The notes under the pieces are model-generated. The model was not told where the DNA came from, searched no databases, and was given only the letters and a program-made list of their open reading frames with translations. Both the position numbers and the translations under genes were made by a program. DNA of 64,000 nucleotides, from assembly GCF_039527675.1 (NCBI RefSeq), contig NZ_BAAAKI010000002.1, forward strand, positions 62,001 through 126,000, in the 5' to 3' direction. The stretch comes from Luteococcus sanguinis (GTDB taxonomy: Bacteria; Actinomycetota; Actinomycetes; Propionibacteriales; Propionibacteriaceae). Below are positions 8,210 through 16,335 of this stretch, in pieces. Position 1 is the first letter of the stretch; each line of letters begins with the position of its first letter.

Positions 8210-8371
8210 ATGACAGCAGATGAACCGTCCGGACCGAAAAAGGTCCAGTTCAACGTCTACCTGCCTCCGGACCTCGTCCGGGAGGTCAAGCATCGCGCCA
8301 TCGATGAGGGCGAGAGCCTCTCCGCCCTGGTTGAGCGCGTCCTCACCGACTACCTGGAGGAAGCGAAATGA
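8210..8371 (+). CDS. Small ribbon-helix-helix (CopG-like) DNA-binding protein
   Basis: 53 aa. The sequence has the RHH pattern: a strand VQFNVYLPPDLVREV, helix A to HRAIDEGESLS, then helix B ALVERVLTDYLEE. Such proteins bind DNA as dimers through the paired N-terminal strand. A perfect palindrome overlapping the -10 box lies immediately upstream, so it probably represses its own operon. Its stop codon overlaps the start of the VOC-domain gene (ATGA, 8368-8371), the coupled layout typical of antitoxin-toxin pairs, but the partner here is an enzyme-fold protein. Confidence 0.8.
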   Translation: MTADEPSGPKKVQFNVYLPPDLVREVKHRAIDEGESLSALVERVLTDYLEEAK

Positions 8372-9117
8372 CCCACACCATCACCAGTTCCGTGCAGTGC
8401 TACCGGTTCAGTGCAGACCCGACCGCGATGATCGCCTTCCTGGAGGCCCTTGGCCTGGTGCGCTCCGTGTCCACCGAGGGCGACGGCTACGCCCTCATGC
8501 GCGCCGCCGGAGGCTCGGTCGGCGTCCACGCAGCCTCTGGGTCCAGCACCGGGGCCGTCCCGGGGCAGACCCAGCTCTGCCTCGAGGTGGCCAGCGTCGA
8601 TGACGTGGCGGCGATCGAGGGAGTGCAGGTGTGGGACGAGTCCTATGGACGTCAGGCCGGTGTCACCGACTCCTTCAGCGGCGGCATCTGGATCGACGAG
8701 CGCCAGTCCGACCTCTACGGCTACACCGACCATGACGACCCTCCTCGTGCCGGTCTCTTCGTCACCGCCGTCCGCTACAGCCCCGCCTTCGCCCCGGACG
8801 TCGAGTTGTTCGCCCGGTTCGGCCTCGCAGCAGGGCAGGGGGACGAGTGGTGGCAGCCGCTGACCGCCGCCGACGGCTCCGTGGTCGGGCTGCACAAACC
8901 GTCGGGGCAGCCCATCACCGCCCCGGCGTCGGAGAATCCAGTGGGGGACAACTCGGTCTGTGACCTCGGTTTCGAGACCACCGAACCGCTTGAGGGCGTC
9001 CGCGACCGGCTGGTCGCCGCTGGCTACGACGCATCGCTGCACACAGACGAGGTGGGCACAGCCGTCCACGTCACCGACCCGGACGGCTGCCACGTCGAGG
9101 TCCACCAGCGCCGCTGA
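8368..9117 (+). CDS. Tandem VOC (glyoxalase/bleomycin-resistance) domain protein
   Basis: 249 aa made of two VOC-type units: residues about 1-115 (YRFSADPTAMIAFLEALGL ... LCLEVASVDDVAAIEG) and about 120-249 (FVTAVRYSPAFAPDVELFARFGL ... VCDLGFETTEPLEGVRDRL ... HVTDPDGCHVEVHQ). VOC proteins include metal-dependent glyoxalases, dioxygenases and drug-sequestering proteins. The last Glu in CHVEVHQ matches a usual metal-ligand position, but a full metal site is not obvious, so binding or sequestration is as likely as catalysis. It is translationally coupled to a small RHH repressor. The substrate is unknown. Confidence 0.8.
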   Translation: MTHTITSSVQCYRFSADPTAMIAFLEALGLVRSVSTEGDGYALMRAAGGSVGVHAASGSSTGAVPGQTQLCLEVASVDDVAAIEGVQVWDESYGRQAGVTDSFSGGIWIDERQSDLYGYTDHDDPPRAGLFVTAVRYSPAFAPDVELFARFGLAAGQGDEWWQPLTAADGSVVGLHKPSGQPITAPASENPVGDNSVCDLGFETTEPLEGVRDRLVAAGYDASLHTDEVGTAVHVTDPDGCHVEVHQRR

Positions 9118-9140
9118 ACCGAGGTGGTGTCCGGTCGGCC

Positions 9141-9146
9141 TAGGGT
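9141..9146 (+). promoter_or_regulatory. -10 box of the TauE-like exporter
   Basis: TAGGGT ends 9 nt before the ATG at 9156, giving an essentially leaderless transcript. GGAAGG lies in the spacer. Confidence 0.5.
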
Positions 9147-9155
9147 GGAAGGACC

Positions 9156-9938
9156 ATGGACCTCGCTGCGCACACCATCGCCCTGCTGGTTGCCGCGGCA
9201 CTGGTCGCGGGATGGGTGGACGCAGTGGTGGGCGGCGGGGGCCTGATCCAGCTGCCCAGCCTGCTGATCGGCCTCCCGGCGGACACCCCCGTCGCCACCG
9301 TCTCGGGTACCAACAAGCTCTCGTCCGCCTGCGGGACGGGTGTGGCGACCGCCACCTACCTGCGCCGGGTGCCGGTGCAGTGGCGCAGCGCAGTGCCCCT
9401 GATGGCCGCAGCCTTCATCGGCTCCGCCTGCGGCGCCCAGCTCGTCCGGCTGCTGCCGAAGGACTGGTTCACCCCGATCGTCCTGGTGGTGCTGGTCGTC
9501 GTGGGTACCTACACCGTTCGCCGTCCCCAGCTCGGGCTGGAACACCAACTCCGCCACAGTGGCGCGGCCCACATCGGACGACTCGTCGCACTCGGTCTGG
9601 GGATCGGGCTGTACGACGGTTTCCTCGGCCCCGGCACCGGGACCTTCTTCGTGATCGGTCTGGTCGCCGTCCTCGGCCATGGCTTCCTGCAGGCCAGCGT
9701 GCTCACCAAGCTCGCCAACCTGACCACGAACATCGCCGCGCTCAGCGTGCTCGGCACCTCCGGGCACGTGCTGTGGGGGCTTGGTGCCGCGATGGCCGCG
9801 GCCAACCTGACCGGTGGCTACCTGGGGGCACGGATGGCGCTCAAGCACGGCAACGGCTTCGTGCGCCGGGTCTTCCTGGTCGTGGTCTCGCTGCTGGTCG
9901 TGAAGCTGGCCGGGGACACACTGACGATGGTGTTGTAG
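9156..9938 (+). CDS. TSUP (TauE/SafE) family membrane exporter
   Basis: 260 aa with about seven to eight hydrophobic segments. The family's N-terminal signature is clear: ALVAGWVDAVVGGGGLIQLPSLL followed by ATVSGTNKLSSACGT. The second repeat begins near LGLGIGLYDGFLGPGTGTFF. TSUP proteins move sulfite, sulfonates or organosulfur compounds across the cytoplasmic membrane, usually outwards. No sulfur gene lies nearby, so the substrate is open. The gene ends inside a triple 15-bp direct repeat and faces the DUF4439 gene on the other strand. Confidence 0.9.
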   Translation: MDLAAHTIALLVAAALVAGWVDAVVGGGGLIQLPSLLIGLPADTPVATVSGTNKLSSACGTGVATATYLRRVPVQWRSAVPLMAAAFIGSACGAQLVRLLPKDWFTPIVLVVLVVVGTYTVRRPQLGLEHQLRHSGAAHIGRLVALGLGIGLYDGFLGPGTGTFFVIGLVAVLGHGFLQASVLTKLANLTTNIAALSVLGTSGHVLWGLGAAMAAANLTGGYLGARMALKHGNGFVRRVFLVVVSLLVVKLAGDTLTMVL

Positions 9939-9973
9939 GGCCTGGTGTTGTAGGGCCTGGTGTTGTAGGGCCT
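9929..9973. repeat. Three tandem copies of a 15-bp unit
   Basis: GGTGTTGTAGGGCCT occurs three times without a gap (9929-9943, 9944-9958, 9959-9973). The first copy contains the stop codon of the TauE-like gene. The array ends at the stop of the convergent DUF4439 gene. Confidence 0.97.
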
Positions 9974-11001
9974 CAGGCCCAGCCCGGCCACCAGTCCAGC
10001 GCGACGCCACGGGCGCGTGCCTGGTCGGCGTGCCGCACCATCTGGTCGATCGCGGTCGTCCGGTCGGCGCCCGTGGCCGCTGCAGCCACGCGACCCCAAC
10101 CGTCCATGACGGACGTCTCCAGTCGTCCCCAAGTGGTGAGGATCGCTCCCACGGAGCCGAAGCCTCCGGGCATGGTGTAGGACAATTCCGCGGCCGGGAT
10201 CTCCACCTTCGCCGCCTCCAGAGCGGCGATCACCTGGTCGCGCTCGGCGAGCACTTGGGTGATCCGAGCCAAGGCGGGGGAGTAGTGCTCGTCGGGCAGG
10301 GGCAGTCGTCCGGTGCCCACCTCGAGACCTTGCACCAGGGCACGCAATTGGCTCAACAGCACCAGGCGCGCATCGTTCAGCGTCCCCACCTCGACCGCAG
10401 CAGGACGGATGGTGGCAACCACAGGCGCCAGCCCGGGCTGCCGGATCCCGTGCGCGGCCACCGAGGCGGACGCATGGAACAGCGCCAAGGGCCCATCGGT
10501 GGCTGCAAGGGCCGCACTGCGGTGCGCGCCGGCGAGCTGGTCGGCACGCTGCGTGATGGTCTTCTGCGCAGCAACCCAGCTGGCGGGAGGCGTGCCAGCG
10601 TTCGTGCTTGAGGTGGGGGAGGCCGAGGCGGACGCGCTGCTGGCAGGAACGCCGAGCGCATCGACCTGCCGCAGACGTTCGGCATGGGCCAGGCACTGGG
10701 CAGCGGCTGCCGCCAGCCAGGCCTTCTGGGATGTGGGGGTGTCACTCGTCCGGGCCGCCGTGGCTGACAACAGTGCGGCCAGCGCTTCCTCCTGGTCCGC
10801 CAGCGCGAGCTGCGCCGGGGAGGGGGTGGCCGAGGGTGTCGGCGGCTGCGCGCCGACATGGCTGCCGCGGATCGTCGGGTCGGGGGAGCACGCCGACGCC
10901 GCCGCAACCAGCGCGACGCCCGTCGCCAGCCCCAGCAGGGTTCGTCGTCCCATGCGTCGCGCTGCCAGTGCGGCGGGGGCAGCGGACGAGGGGCGCGTCA
11001 T
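9973..11001 (-). CDS. Exported DUF4439 (ferritin-like) protein
   Basis: 342 aa. The N-terminus has a twin-arginine-like export signal (ARRMGRRTLLGLATG, hydrophobic to residue 36) ending in ASAC, a plausible lipobox with Cys38 as anchor. After a Ser/Pro-rich spacer come Ala-rich helices (QLALADQEEALAALL ... ALAERDQVIAALEAAKVEI), as expected of the ferritin-like DUF4439 domain. Actinobacteria often carry such a gene divergently beside rimP, as here. The function of the family is not established. Start chosen at ATG 11001, which gives the complete signal; the divergent rimP promoter lies just beyond. Confidence 0.8.
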   Translation of the reverse strand: MTRPSSAAPAALAARRMGRRTLLGLATGVALVAAASACSPDPTIRGSHVGAQPPTPSATPSPAQLALADQEEALAALLSATAARTSDTPTSQKAWLAAAAAQCLAHAERLRQVDALGVPASSASASASPTSSTNAGTPPASWVAAQKTITQRADQLAGAHRSAALAATDGPLALFHASASVAAHGIRQPGLAPVVATIRPAAVEVGTLNDARLVLLSQLRALVQGLEVGTGRLPLPDEHYSPALARITQVLAERDQVIAALEAAKVEIPAAELSYTMPGGFGSVGAILTTWGRLETSVMDGWGRVAAAATGADRTTAIDQMVRHADQARARGVALDWWPGWA

Positions 11002-11030
11002 GAGCGGGAGCCTACCGGCCGCGCGCCCAC

Positions 11031-11036
11031 TACAAT
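11031..11036 (+). promoter_or_regulatory. -10 box of the rimP-nusA operon
   Basis: TACAAT lies between the divergent DUF4439 and rimP genes, about 70 nt before the rimP start. No clear -35 was seen. Confidence 0.4.
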
Positions 11037-11106
11037 CGTTCCCGTATCCCTCAGCGGATGCGACAACAGACCGACACAACAGGAACAAGACCGAAAGGTG
11101 CGAACC

Positions 11107-11775
11107 GTGGACGAACAGACCCTGGTCGACCTCATCAGCCCGGTTCTTGAGGCGCACCGCCTCGAACTGGACTCCCTCGACATCATTCCGGCCGGCAAGC
11201 GCAAGGTGCTGCGGATCACCGTGGACGGCGAGGGCCCCAAGGGCCGCGGACCGCTGCTGGACCAGATCTCGCTGGCCACCCGTGACATCTCCGAGGCCCT
11301 CGACGCGTCCGACTCTGTCGGCAACAACCCGTACACCCTTGAGGTCAGCTCCCGCGGCGTCGGCAAGCCGCTGCTCGAGCCCAAGCACTACCGCCGCAAC
11401 ATCGGACGGCTGGTGGCGGTCAACCTCGTCGACGGCTCGCAGGTCACCGGTCGGCTGACGGAGGCGGACGACGAGCAGCTCACCGTCATCGTCGAGCCCG
11501 AGCCCGGCAAGCGGCTGCCGAAGGGCCTTGACCCGGTCAACACCATCGCCATTGCCGAGGTGAACAAGGCCGTGGTCAAGGTCGAGATGAACCGCAAGCA
11601 CGACCCGGAGCTGGACGACCTGGGCGACGAGTCCGAGGATGATGACGACGACTTCATCGAGGACGAGGAGTCCGAGGGCGATGGGTCAGAGGACGAGGAG
11701 TCCGAGGGCGATGGGTCAGAGGACGAGGAGTCCGAGGACGAGAGCATGAACGAGAACGAGAACGAGGAGAACTGA
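11107..11775 (+). CDS. rimP: Ribosome maturation factor RimP with an acidic repeat tail
   Basis: 222 aa, against roughly 150-180 in most bacteria. RimP helps assemble the 30S subunit. GTG at 11107 is preceded by GAAAGG. The core is recognisable: VDLISPVLEAHRLELDSLDI, LEVSSRGVGKPLLEPKHYRRNIGRLV, then the C-terminal barrel strand IAIAEVNKAVVKVEM. From residue about 165 the protein becomes almost purely acidic (DDLGDESEDDDDDFIEDEES), with two exact copies of a ten-residue EDEESEGDGS unit encoded by a 30-bp DNA repeat. nusA starts 2 nt after the stop, so the two are co-translated. Confidence 0.95.
   Translation: MDEQTLVDLISPVLEAHRLELDSLDIIPAGKRKVLRITVDGEGPKGRGPLLDQISLATRDISEALDASDSVGNNPYTLEVSSRGVGKPLLEPKHYRRNIGRLVAVNLVDGSQVTGRLTEADDEQLTVIVEPEPGKRLPKGLDPVNTIAIAEVNKAVVKVEMNRKHDPELDDLGDESEDDDDDFIEDEESEGDGSEDEESEGDGSEDEESEDESMNENENEEN
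11661..11737 (+). repeat. 30-bp tandem repeat in the rimP tail
   Basis: A 30-bp unit beginning GGACGAGGAGTCCGAGGGCG is present at 11661-11690 and 11691-11720, with a partial third copy to 11737. It encodes repeated acidic decapeptides, and its in-frame length allows copy-number change without frameshift. Confidence 0.95.
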
Positions 11776-11777
11776 TC

Positions 11778-12752
11778 ATGGACATCGACATGGCTGCCCT
11801 GCGCGCGATCGAGCGCGAGAAGGAGATTCCCCTCGACTACCTGGTCAAGGCGCTCGAGGACGCGATGCTCAACGCCTATGACAAGACCGAGACGCCGATC
11901 AAGGGCGCTCGCGTCGAGCTGGACCGCAAGAGCGGCAAGTTCGCGGTGATGGTGCCCGAGAAGGACGACGAGGGCCAGACCGTCGGCTGGTACGACGACA
12001 CCCCCGCCGACTTCGGCCGCGTGGCCGCCGCCACCGCCCGCCAGGTGATCTTCCAGCGCCTGCGCGAGGCCGAGGACGAGCAGAAGTACGGCCACTTCGC
12101 CGCCGTCGAGGGCGACATCATCCTGGGCACGGTGCAGCAGGACGGTGCCTCGAAGACCATTCGCCTCGACATCGGCAACAAGATGGAGGCGATCATGCCG
12201 CTGGCCGAGCAGGTGCCCGGCGAGCAGTACACCCACGGCAAGCGCCTGCGCGTCTACGTCGTCAGCGTCCGCAAGGAGCAGCGCGGCCCGCAGGTCGTGG
12301 TCTCCCGCACCCACCCGAACCTGGTCAAGAAGCTCTTCGCCCTCGAGGTGCCCGAGATCGAGCAGGGCGTCGTTGAGATCAAGGAGATCGCCCGCGAGGC
12401 GGGCCACCGCTCCAAGATCGCCGTCATCTCGAAGAACAAGGATGTCTCGGCCAAGGGCGCTTGCATCGGCCCGATGGGGCAGCGCGTCCGCTCGATCATG
12501 CACGAGCTGAACGACGAGAAGATCGACATCATCGACTGGTCCGAGGATCCGGCCAAGTTCGTCGGCCAGGCCCTCTCGCCCGCCAAGGTGAGCTCGGTCA
12601 CGGTCGTGGACGAGCAGGCGCGCGCGGCCCGCGTCGTCGTGCCCGACTACCAGCTCTCGCTGGCGATCGGACGCGAGGGGCAGAACGCCCGTCTCGCGGC
12701 CCGCCTGACCGGCTGGCGGATCGACATCCGCTCCGACGCGGCGCCCCAGTGA
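11778..12752 (+). CDS. nusA: Transcription termination/antitermination factor NusA
   Basis: 324 aa, the short actinobacterial form without acidic C-terminal repeats. Domains in order: N-terminal RNA-polymerase-binding domain (MDIDMAALRAIEREKEIPLD), S1 domain around residues 110-180 (VEGDIILGTVQQ), and two KH domains (REAGHRSKIAVISKN, GPMGQRVRSIMHELNDEKIDI; then QLSLAIGREGQNARLAARLTGW). NusA binds the elongating polymerase and modulates pausing, termination and antitermination. It lies 2 nt after rimP and its stop overlaps the ylxR start, the conserved rimP-nusA-ylxR-infB order. Confidence 0.98.
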   Translation: MDIDMAALRAIEREKEIPLDYLVKALEDAMLNAYDKTETPIKGARVELDRKSGKFAVMVPEKDDEGQTVGWYDDTPADFGRVAAATARQVIFQRLREAEDEQKYGHFAAVEGDIILGTVQQDGASKTIRLDIGNKMEAIMPLAEQVPGEQYTHGKRLRVYVVSVRKEQRGPQVVVSRTHPNLVKKLFALEVPEIEQGVVEIKEIAREAGHRSKIAVISKNKDVSAKGACIGPMGQRVRSIMHELNDEKIDIIDWSEDPAKFVGQALSPAKVSSVTVVDEQARAARVVVPDYQLSLAIGREGQNARLAARLTGWRIDIRSDAAPQ

Positions 12753-12985
12753 GCCCTCAGCGCACCTGCATCGGGTGTCGCCACCTCGACGAGCAGTCGG
12801 CGCTGGTCCGCCACGTGCAGGTGGACGGGGTGCTGGCCCGCGACGAGCGGCGCCGGCTCCCCGGCCGGGGCTGCTGGCTGCACCCCGACCCGGCCTGCGC
12901 CGCGCTGGCCCTACGGCGCAAGGCCTTCGCCCGCGCACTGCGCACGACGGTGAGCGTGCCGGACGGCTTGTTCGACGGAGCCTGA
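12749..12985 (+). CDS. ylxR: YlxR (DUF448) family RNA-binding protein
   Basis: 78 aa from the GTG at 12749, which overlaps the nusA stop (GTGA). Signature of the family: PQRTCIGCRHLDEQSALVR near the start and RRLPGRGCWLHPDPACAALAL in the middle. YlxR is a small nucleic-acid-binding protein almost always found between nusA and infB; in some bacteria it affects RNase P or transcription. It belongs to the rimP-nusA cluster. The next gene is separated by a 230-nt region with its own promoter. Confidence 0.92.
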   Translation: MSPQRTCIGCRHLDEQSALVRHVQVDGVLARDERRRLPGRGCWLHPDPACAALALRRKAFARALRTTVSVPDGLFDGA

Positions 12986-13028
12986 GGGCTCCGCCTGTGT
13001 CGGTTGGCCCCCGAGGGGGGCTGGACGG

Positions 13029-13215
13029 TAAACTCAATCTTGCGCGTCCTGCCGGAACCCCGGTGGGACCTACCACAGAGCGCCCGCACCTGCGCGGGCG
13101 TGAACCAGAAAGTGGGCTGACGCTCATGACCACTCGATGAGTAATCACCAATGAGCACCAAAACCAACGAACTGGTCCGGTAGTCGCAGAAGAGACCCGG
13201 ACCTGAAGGAGAGTA
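13029..13215 (+). promoter_or_regulatory. infB promoter and structured leader
   Basis: A -10-like TAAACT (13029-13034) suggests a separate infB promoter. The resulting leader of about 175 nt holds a perfect 7-bp hairpin, CGCCCGC/GCGGGCG (13081-13087/13094-13100, 6-nt loop). It also contains several tiny start-stop units, including an ATG followed by three codons and TGA at 13126 and an 11-codon frame at 13151-13183. AAGGAGAG precedes the infB GTG. Regulation by the leader is an inference. Confidence 0.4.
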
Positions 13216-16203
13216 GTGGCCAAGGTCCGTGTCTACGAGCTCGCTAAGGAGCTCGGACTCGAAAGCAAAGACGTCCTCAAGACGCTGAACGACATGGGCG
13301 AATTCGTTCGCTCCGCGTCGTCCACCATCGAAGCGCCGGTTGTTCGGCGCCTCGCCGAGAAACTGAAGAATGATGCCGGTGGCGCAGCCGCCCCGGCGAA
13401 CAAGCCCGCGTCTTCGGCCGGGCCCGCCGCACCGCGTCCCGGCGTGCCCTCGGCTCCTGCGGCGCCGCGTCCCGCTGCTCCGCAGGCCCAGGCCCCCGGG
13501 CAGGGCGCCCCGCAGCAGACTCCGACGCCCCAGACGAACCGTCCTGCCCCCTCGCAGGGCCGGCGTCCGACTCCCGGGCCCGCCCAGCAGGCGGCTCCGC
13601 GTCCGGTGTCCCCGACGCCCGCGAGCACCACTGCAGCCTCCCCGGCCCAGCCGACGGCCGCGGCCCAGCCCGCAGCGCAGGCGCAGACCCCGGCCCCGTC
13701 TGAGTCCCGGGCTCCTCGTCCGGGAACCCCTGGCACGCCCGGCCCGCGTCCCGCGCAGACCAACGCCCGTCCGGGAACCCCCGGCCCGCGTCCGGCCCAG
13801 TCGAACGCGCGCCCGGGTGGCTCTGGTGGCCTGCCCACCGGACAGCGTGCACCCCGTCCCGGCGGCGCCCCACGCCCCGGCAACAACCCCTTCGCTCCTT
13901 CCCAAGGCATGGGCCAGCAGCGTCGTCCCCGTCCCGAGGGCGGCGCTCCGCGTCCCGGTGCTGCCGGCGGCCAGGGTGGTGCCCGTCCGGGCGCTCGCCC
14001 CGGAGCTCCCGGTGGTGACAACCGCATGCCCCGTCCCGGGGGCAGCGGTGGCGTGGCGGGCATGCCCCGTCCGAACCCCGCGATGATGCCCAAGCAGCAG
14101 AACGCTGCGGTTGGCGCGCCCACCCGTGGCGGTGGTCGTCCCGGCGGCGGCCCCGGTCGTGGGCGTCCCGGCGGCGGTGGCCCCGGCGGCGGTGGCTTCA
14201 ATCGTCCCGCGGGTGCCGGTGGCGGCGCTCCGGCCGGTGGCGGTCGTGGTGGCCGCGGCGGTCGTGGCGGCTCGGGCACCCAGGGTGCTTTCGGTCGTGG
14301 CGGCCCCGGCAAGCGCGGACGCAAGTCGAAGAAGCAGCGCAGGCAAGAGTTTGCGGAGATGGATGCCCCGATCATCGGTGGCATCCGCGTTCGCCAGGGC
14401 GACGGCTCGACCGTCCGCATGCGTCGCGGCGCCTCGCTGACCGACCTGGCCGAGAAGATCGGTTTCGATCCGGCGCAGCTCGTGCAGGTGCTGTTCAACC
14501 TGGGCGAGATGGTGACCGCCACCCAGTCGGTCTCCGACGAGACCCTCGAGGTGCTCGGCGCCGAGCTGAACTACAACATCCAGGTCGTCTCGCCCGAGGA
14601 CGAGGACCGTGAGCTCCTGGAGAGCTTCGATCTCGAGTACGGCGAGGACGAGGGCGACGAGGAGGACCTCGCGGCCCGCCCGCCGGTCGTCACCGTCATG
14701 GGCCACGTCGACCATGGCAAGACCAAGCTGCTCGACGCGCTGCGCGATGCGAACGTGCAGGGCGGCGAGGCCGGTGGCATCACCCAGGCCATCGGTGCCT
14801 ACCAGGTCACCACCGCCCTCGACGACAACGAGCGCAAGATCACCTTCATCGACACCCCCGGTCACGAGGCCTTCACGGCCATGCGTGCCCGTGGTGCGAA
14901 GGCGACCGACATCGCCGTGCTCGTCGTGGCAGCCGATGACGGTGTGATGCCGCAGACCATCGAGGCCCTGAACCACGCGAAGGCGGCCGACGTGCCGATC
15001 GTCGTCGCGGTCAACAAGGTCGACAAGGAGGGCGCCGACCCGGGCAAGGTCCGTGGCCAGCTCACCGAGTACGGCCTGGTGCCCGAGGAGTACGGCGGCG
15101 ACACGATGTTCGTCGACGTCTCCGCGGTCAAGCGCACCGGTCTGGACGAGCTGCTCGAGGCGATCCTGCTGACCGCCGATGCTGCGCTCGACCTGCGCGC
15201 CAACCCGTCCATGGACGCCCAGGGCGTTGCGATCGAGGCGCACCTCGACCAGGGCCGCGGCCCGGTCGCGACCGTGCTCATCCAGCGCGGCACCCTGCAC
15301 AAGGGCGACTCGATCGTCGCCGGACCGGCCTATGGCCGCGTTCGCGCCATGATCAACGACCGTGGCGAGACGGTCGACGAGGCTCCGCCCTCGATGCCGG
15401 TGCAGGTGCTGGGTCTGACGTCCGTCCCGGGCGCCGGCGACACCTTCTTGGTGGTCGAGGACGACCGGATGGCACGCCAGATCGCCGACAAGCGGGCATC
15501 GCGCCTGCGTGCCGCGATGCAGGCCAAGAGCTCCCGACGCAGGACGCTCGAGGAGATCATGGAGCAGATGGAGAAGGGCGAGACGTCCGAGCTCCTGCTC
15601 ATCCTCAAGGGCGACGGTGCAGGTTCCGTCGAGGCCCTGGAGGACGCGCTGTCCAAGATCGACATCGGCGACGAGGTCTCGCTGCGCGTCATCGACCGTG
15701 GTGTTGGTGCCATCACCGAGACCAATGTCATGCTGGCGGCGGCCTCCGAGCCGCACGCGGTCATCCTCGGCTTCAACGTGCGCCCGACGGTGCACGCGGC
15801 GAAGCTGGCCGATGCCGAGAACGTCGACATCCGGTACTACTCGGTCATCTACGACGCGATCGACGAGATCGAGGCGGCGCTCAAGGGCATGCTCAAGCCG
15901 ATCTACGAGGAGAAGTCGCTCGGTACGGCTGAGATCCGCGAGGTCTTCCGCAGCTCGAAGTTCGGCAACATCGCCGGTGTCCTCGTCCAGGACGGCATCA
16001 TGCGCCGCAATGCCTCGGCTCGACTGGTTCGCGACGGTGTCGTGGTCCGCGAGACGACCATCGCATCGCTGCGCCGCGAGAAGGACGACGTCACGGAGGT
16101 CCGCGAGGGTTACGAGTGCGGTATCACGCTCACGAACTTCAACGACATCCAGGTGGGCGACATCATCGAGACCCACGAGATGGTGGAGAAGCCGCGCGAC
16201 TGA
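13216..16203 (+). CDS. infB: Translation initiation factor IF-2
   Basis: 995 aa, the long actinobacterial form. It delivers fMet-tRNA to the 30S subunit and promotes subunit joining by GTP hydrolysis. The start GTG (13216) follows a strong AAGGAGAG. Domains: IF2-N (KVRVYELAKELGLESKDVLK), a low-complexity Pro/Ala/Gly/Arg linker over about residues 55-370, a second IF2-N-like unit (VRMRRGASLTDLAEKIGFD), then the G domain with GHVDHGKTKLLDAL (G1, near residue 495), DTPGHEAF (G3) and NKVD (G4), followed by beta-barrel domains and C-terminal tRNA-binding domain. A strong hairpin terminator lies 25 nt downstream. Confidence 0.98.
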   Translation: MAKVRVYELAKELGLESKDVLKTLNDMGEFVRSASSTIEAPVVRRLAEKLKNDAGGAAAPANKPASSAGPAAPRPGVPSAPAAPRPAAPQAQAPGQGAPQQTPTPQTNRPAPSQGRRPTPGPAQQAAPRPVSPTPASTTAASPAQPTAAAQPAAQAQTPAPSESRAPRPGTPGTPGPRPAQTNARPGTPGPRPAQSNARPGGSGGLPTGQRAPRPGGAPRPGNNPFAPSQGMGQQRRPRPEGGAPRPGAAGGQGGARPGARPGAPGGDNRMPRPGGSGGVAGMPRPNPAMMPKQQNAAVGAPTRGGGRPGGGPGRGRPGGGGPGGGGFNRPAGAGGGAPAGGGRGGRGGRGGSGTQGAFGRGGPGKRGRKSKKQRRQEFAEMDAPIIGGIRVRQGDGSTVRMRRGASLTDLAEKIGFDPAQLVQVLFNLGEMVTATQSVSDETLEVLGAELNYNIQVVSPEDEDRELLESFDLEYGEDEGDEEDLAARPPVVTVMGHVDHGKTKLLDALRDANVQGGEAGGITQAIGAYQVTTALDDNERKITFIDTPGHEAFTAMRARGAKATDIAVLVVAADDGVMPQTIEALNHAKAADVPIVVAVNKVDKEGADPGKVRGQLTEYGLVPEEYGGDTMFVDVSAVKRTGLDELLEAILLTADAALDLRANPSMDAQGVAIEAHLDQGRGPVATVLIQRGTLHKGDSIVAGPAYGRVRAMINDRGETVDEAPPSMPVQVLGLTSVPGAGDTFLVVEDDRMARQIADKRASRLRAAMQAKSSRRRTLEEIMEQMEKGETSELLLILKGDGAGSVEALEDALSKIDIGDEVSLRVIDRGVGAITETNVMLAAASEPHAVILGFNVRPTVHAAKLADAENVDIRYYSVIYDAIDEIEAALKGMLKPIYEEKSLGTAEIREVFRSSKFGNIAGVLVQDGIMRRNASARLVRDGVVVRETTIASLRREKDDVTEVREGYECGITLTNFNDIQVGDIIETHEMVEKPRD

Positions 16204-16227
16204 GTCGCAAGCACTCAACAAGGCAAT

Positions 16228-16262
16228 ACCGTGGGCGGTGGCACCAGGCCACCGCCCACGGT
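16228..16262 (+). terminator. Strong hairpin between infB and rbfA
   Basis: A perfect 15-bp stem (16228-16242 with 16248-16262, arm ACCGTGGGCGGTGGC) with a 5-nt loop lies 25 nt after the infB stop. There is no U-run after it, as is common in high-GC actinobacteria. rbfA must then rely on read-through or a promoter in the next 70 nt. Confidence 0.75.
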
Positions 16263-16335
16263 GCTGTCACCACACATGTGGTCGTCCCGGCCCGGCCCGG
16301 CGACCAGCAGGCACCAGAACAGGAAGGGGAGCGAC

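Noticed and set aside
12757..16221. A 1154-residue minus-strand open frame opposite infB
   Set aside because: A shadow of the infB frame with no recognisable domain; infB itself is certain.
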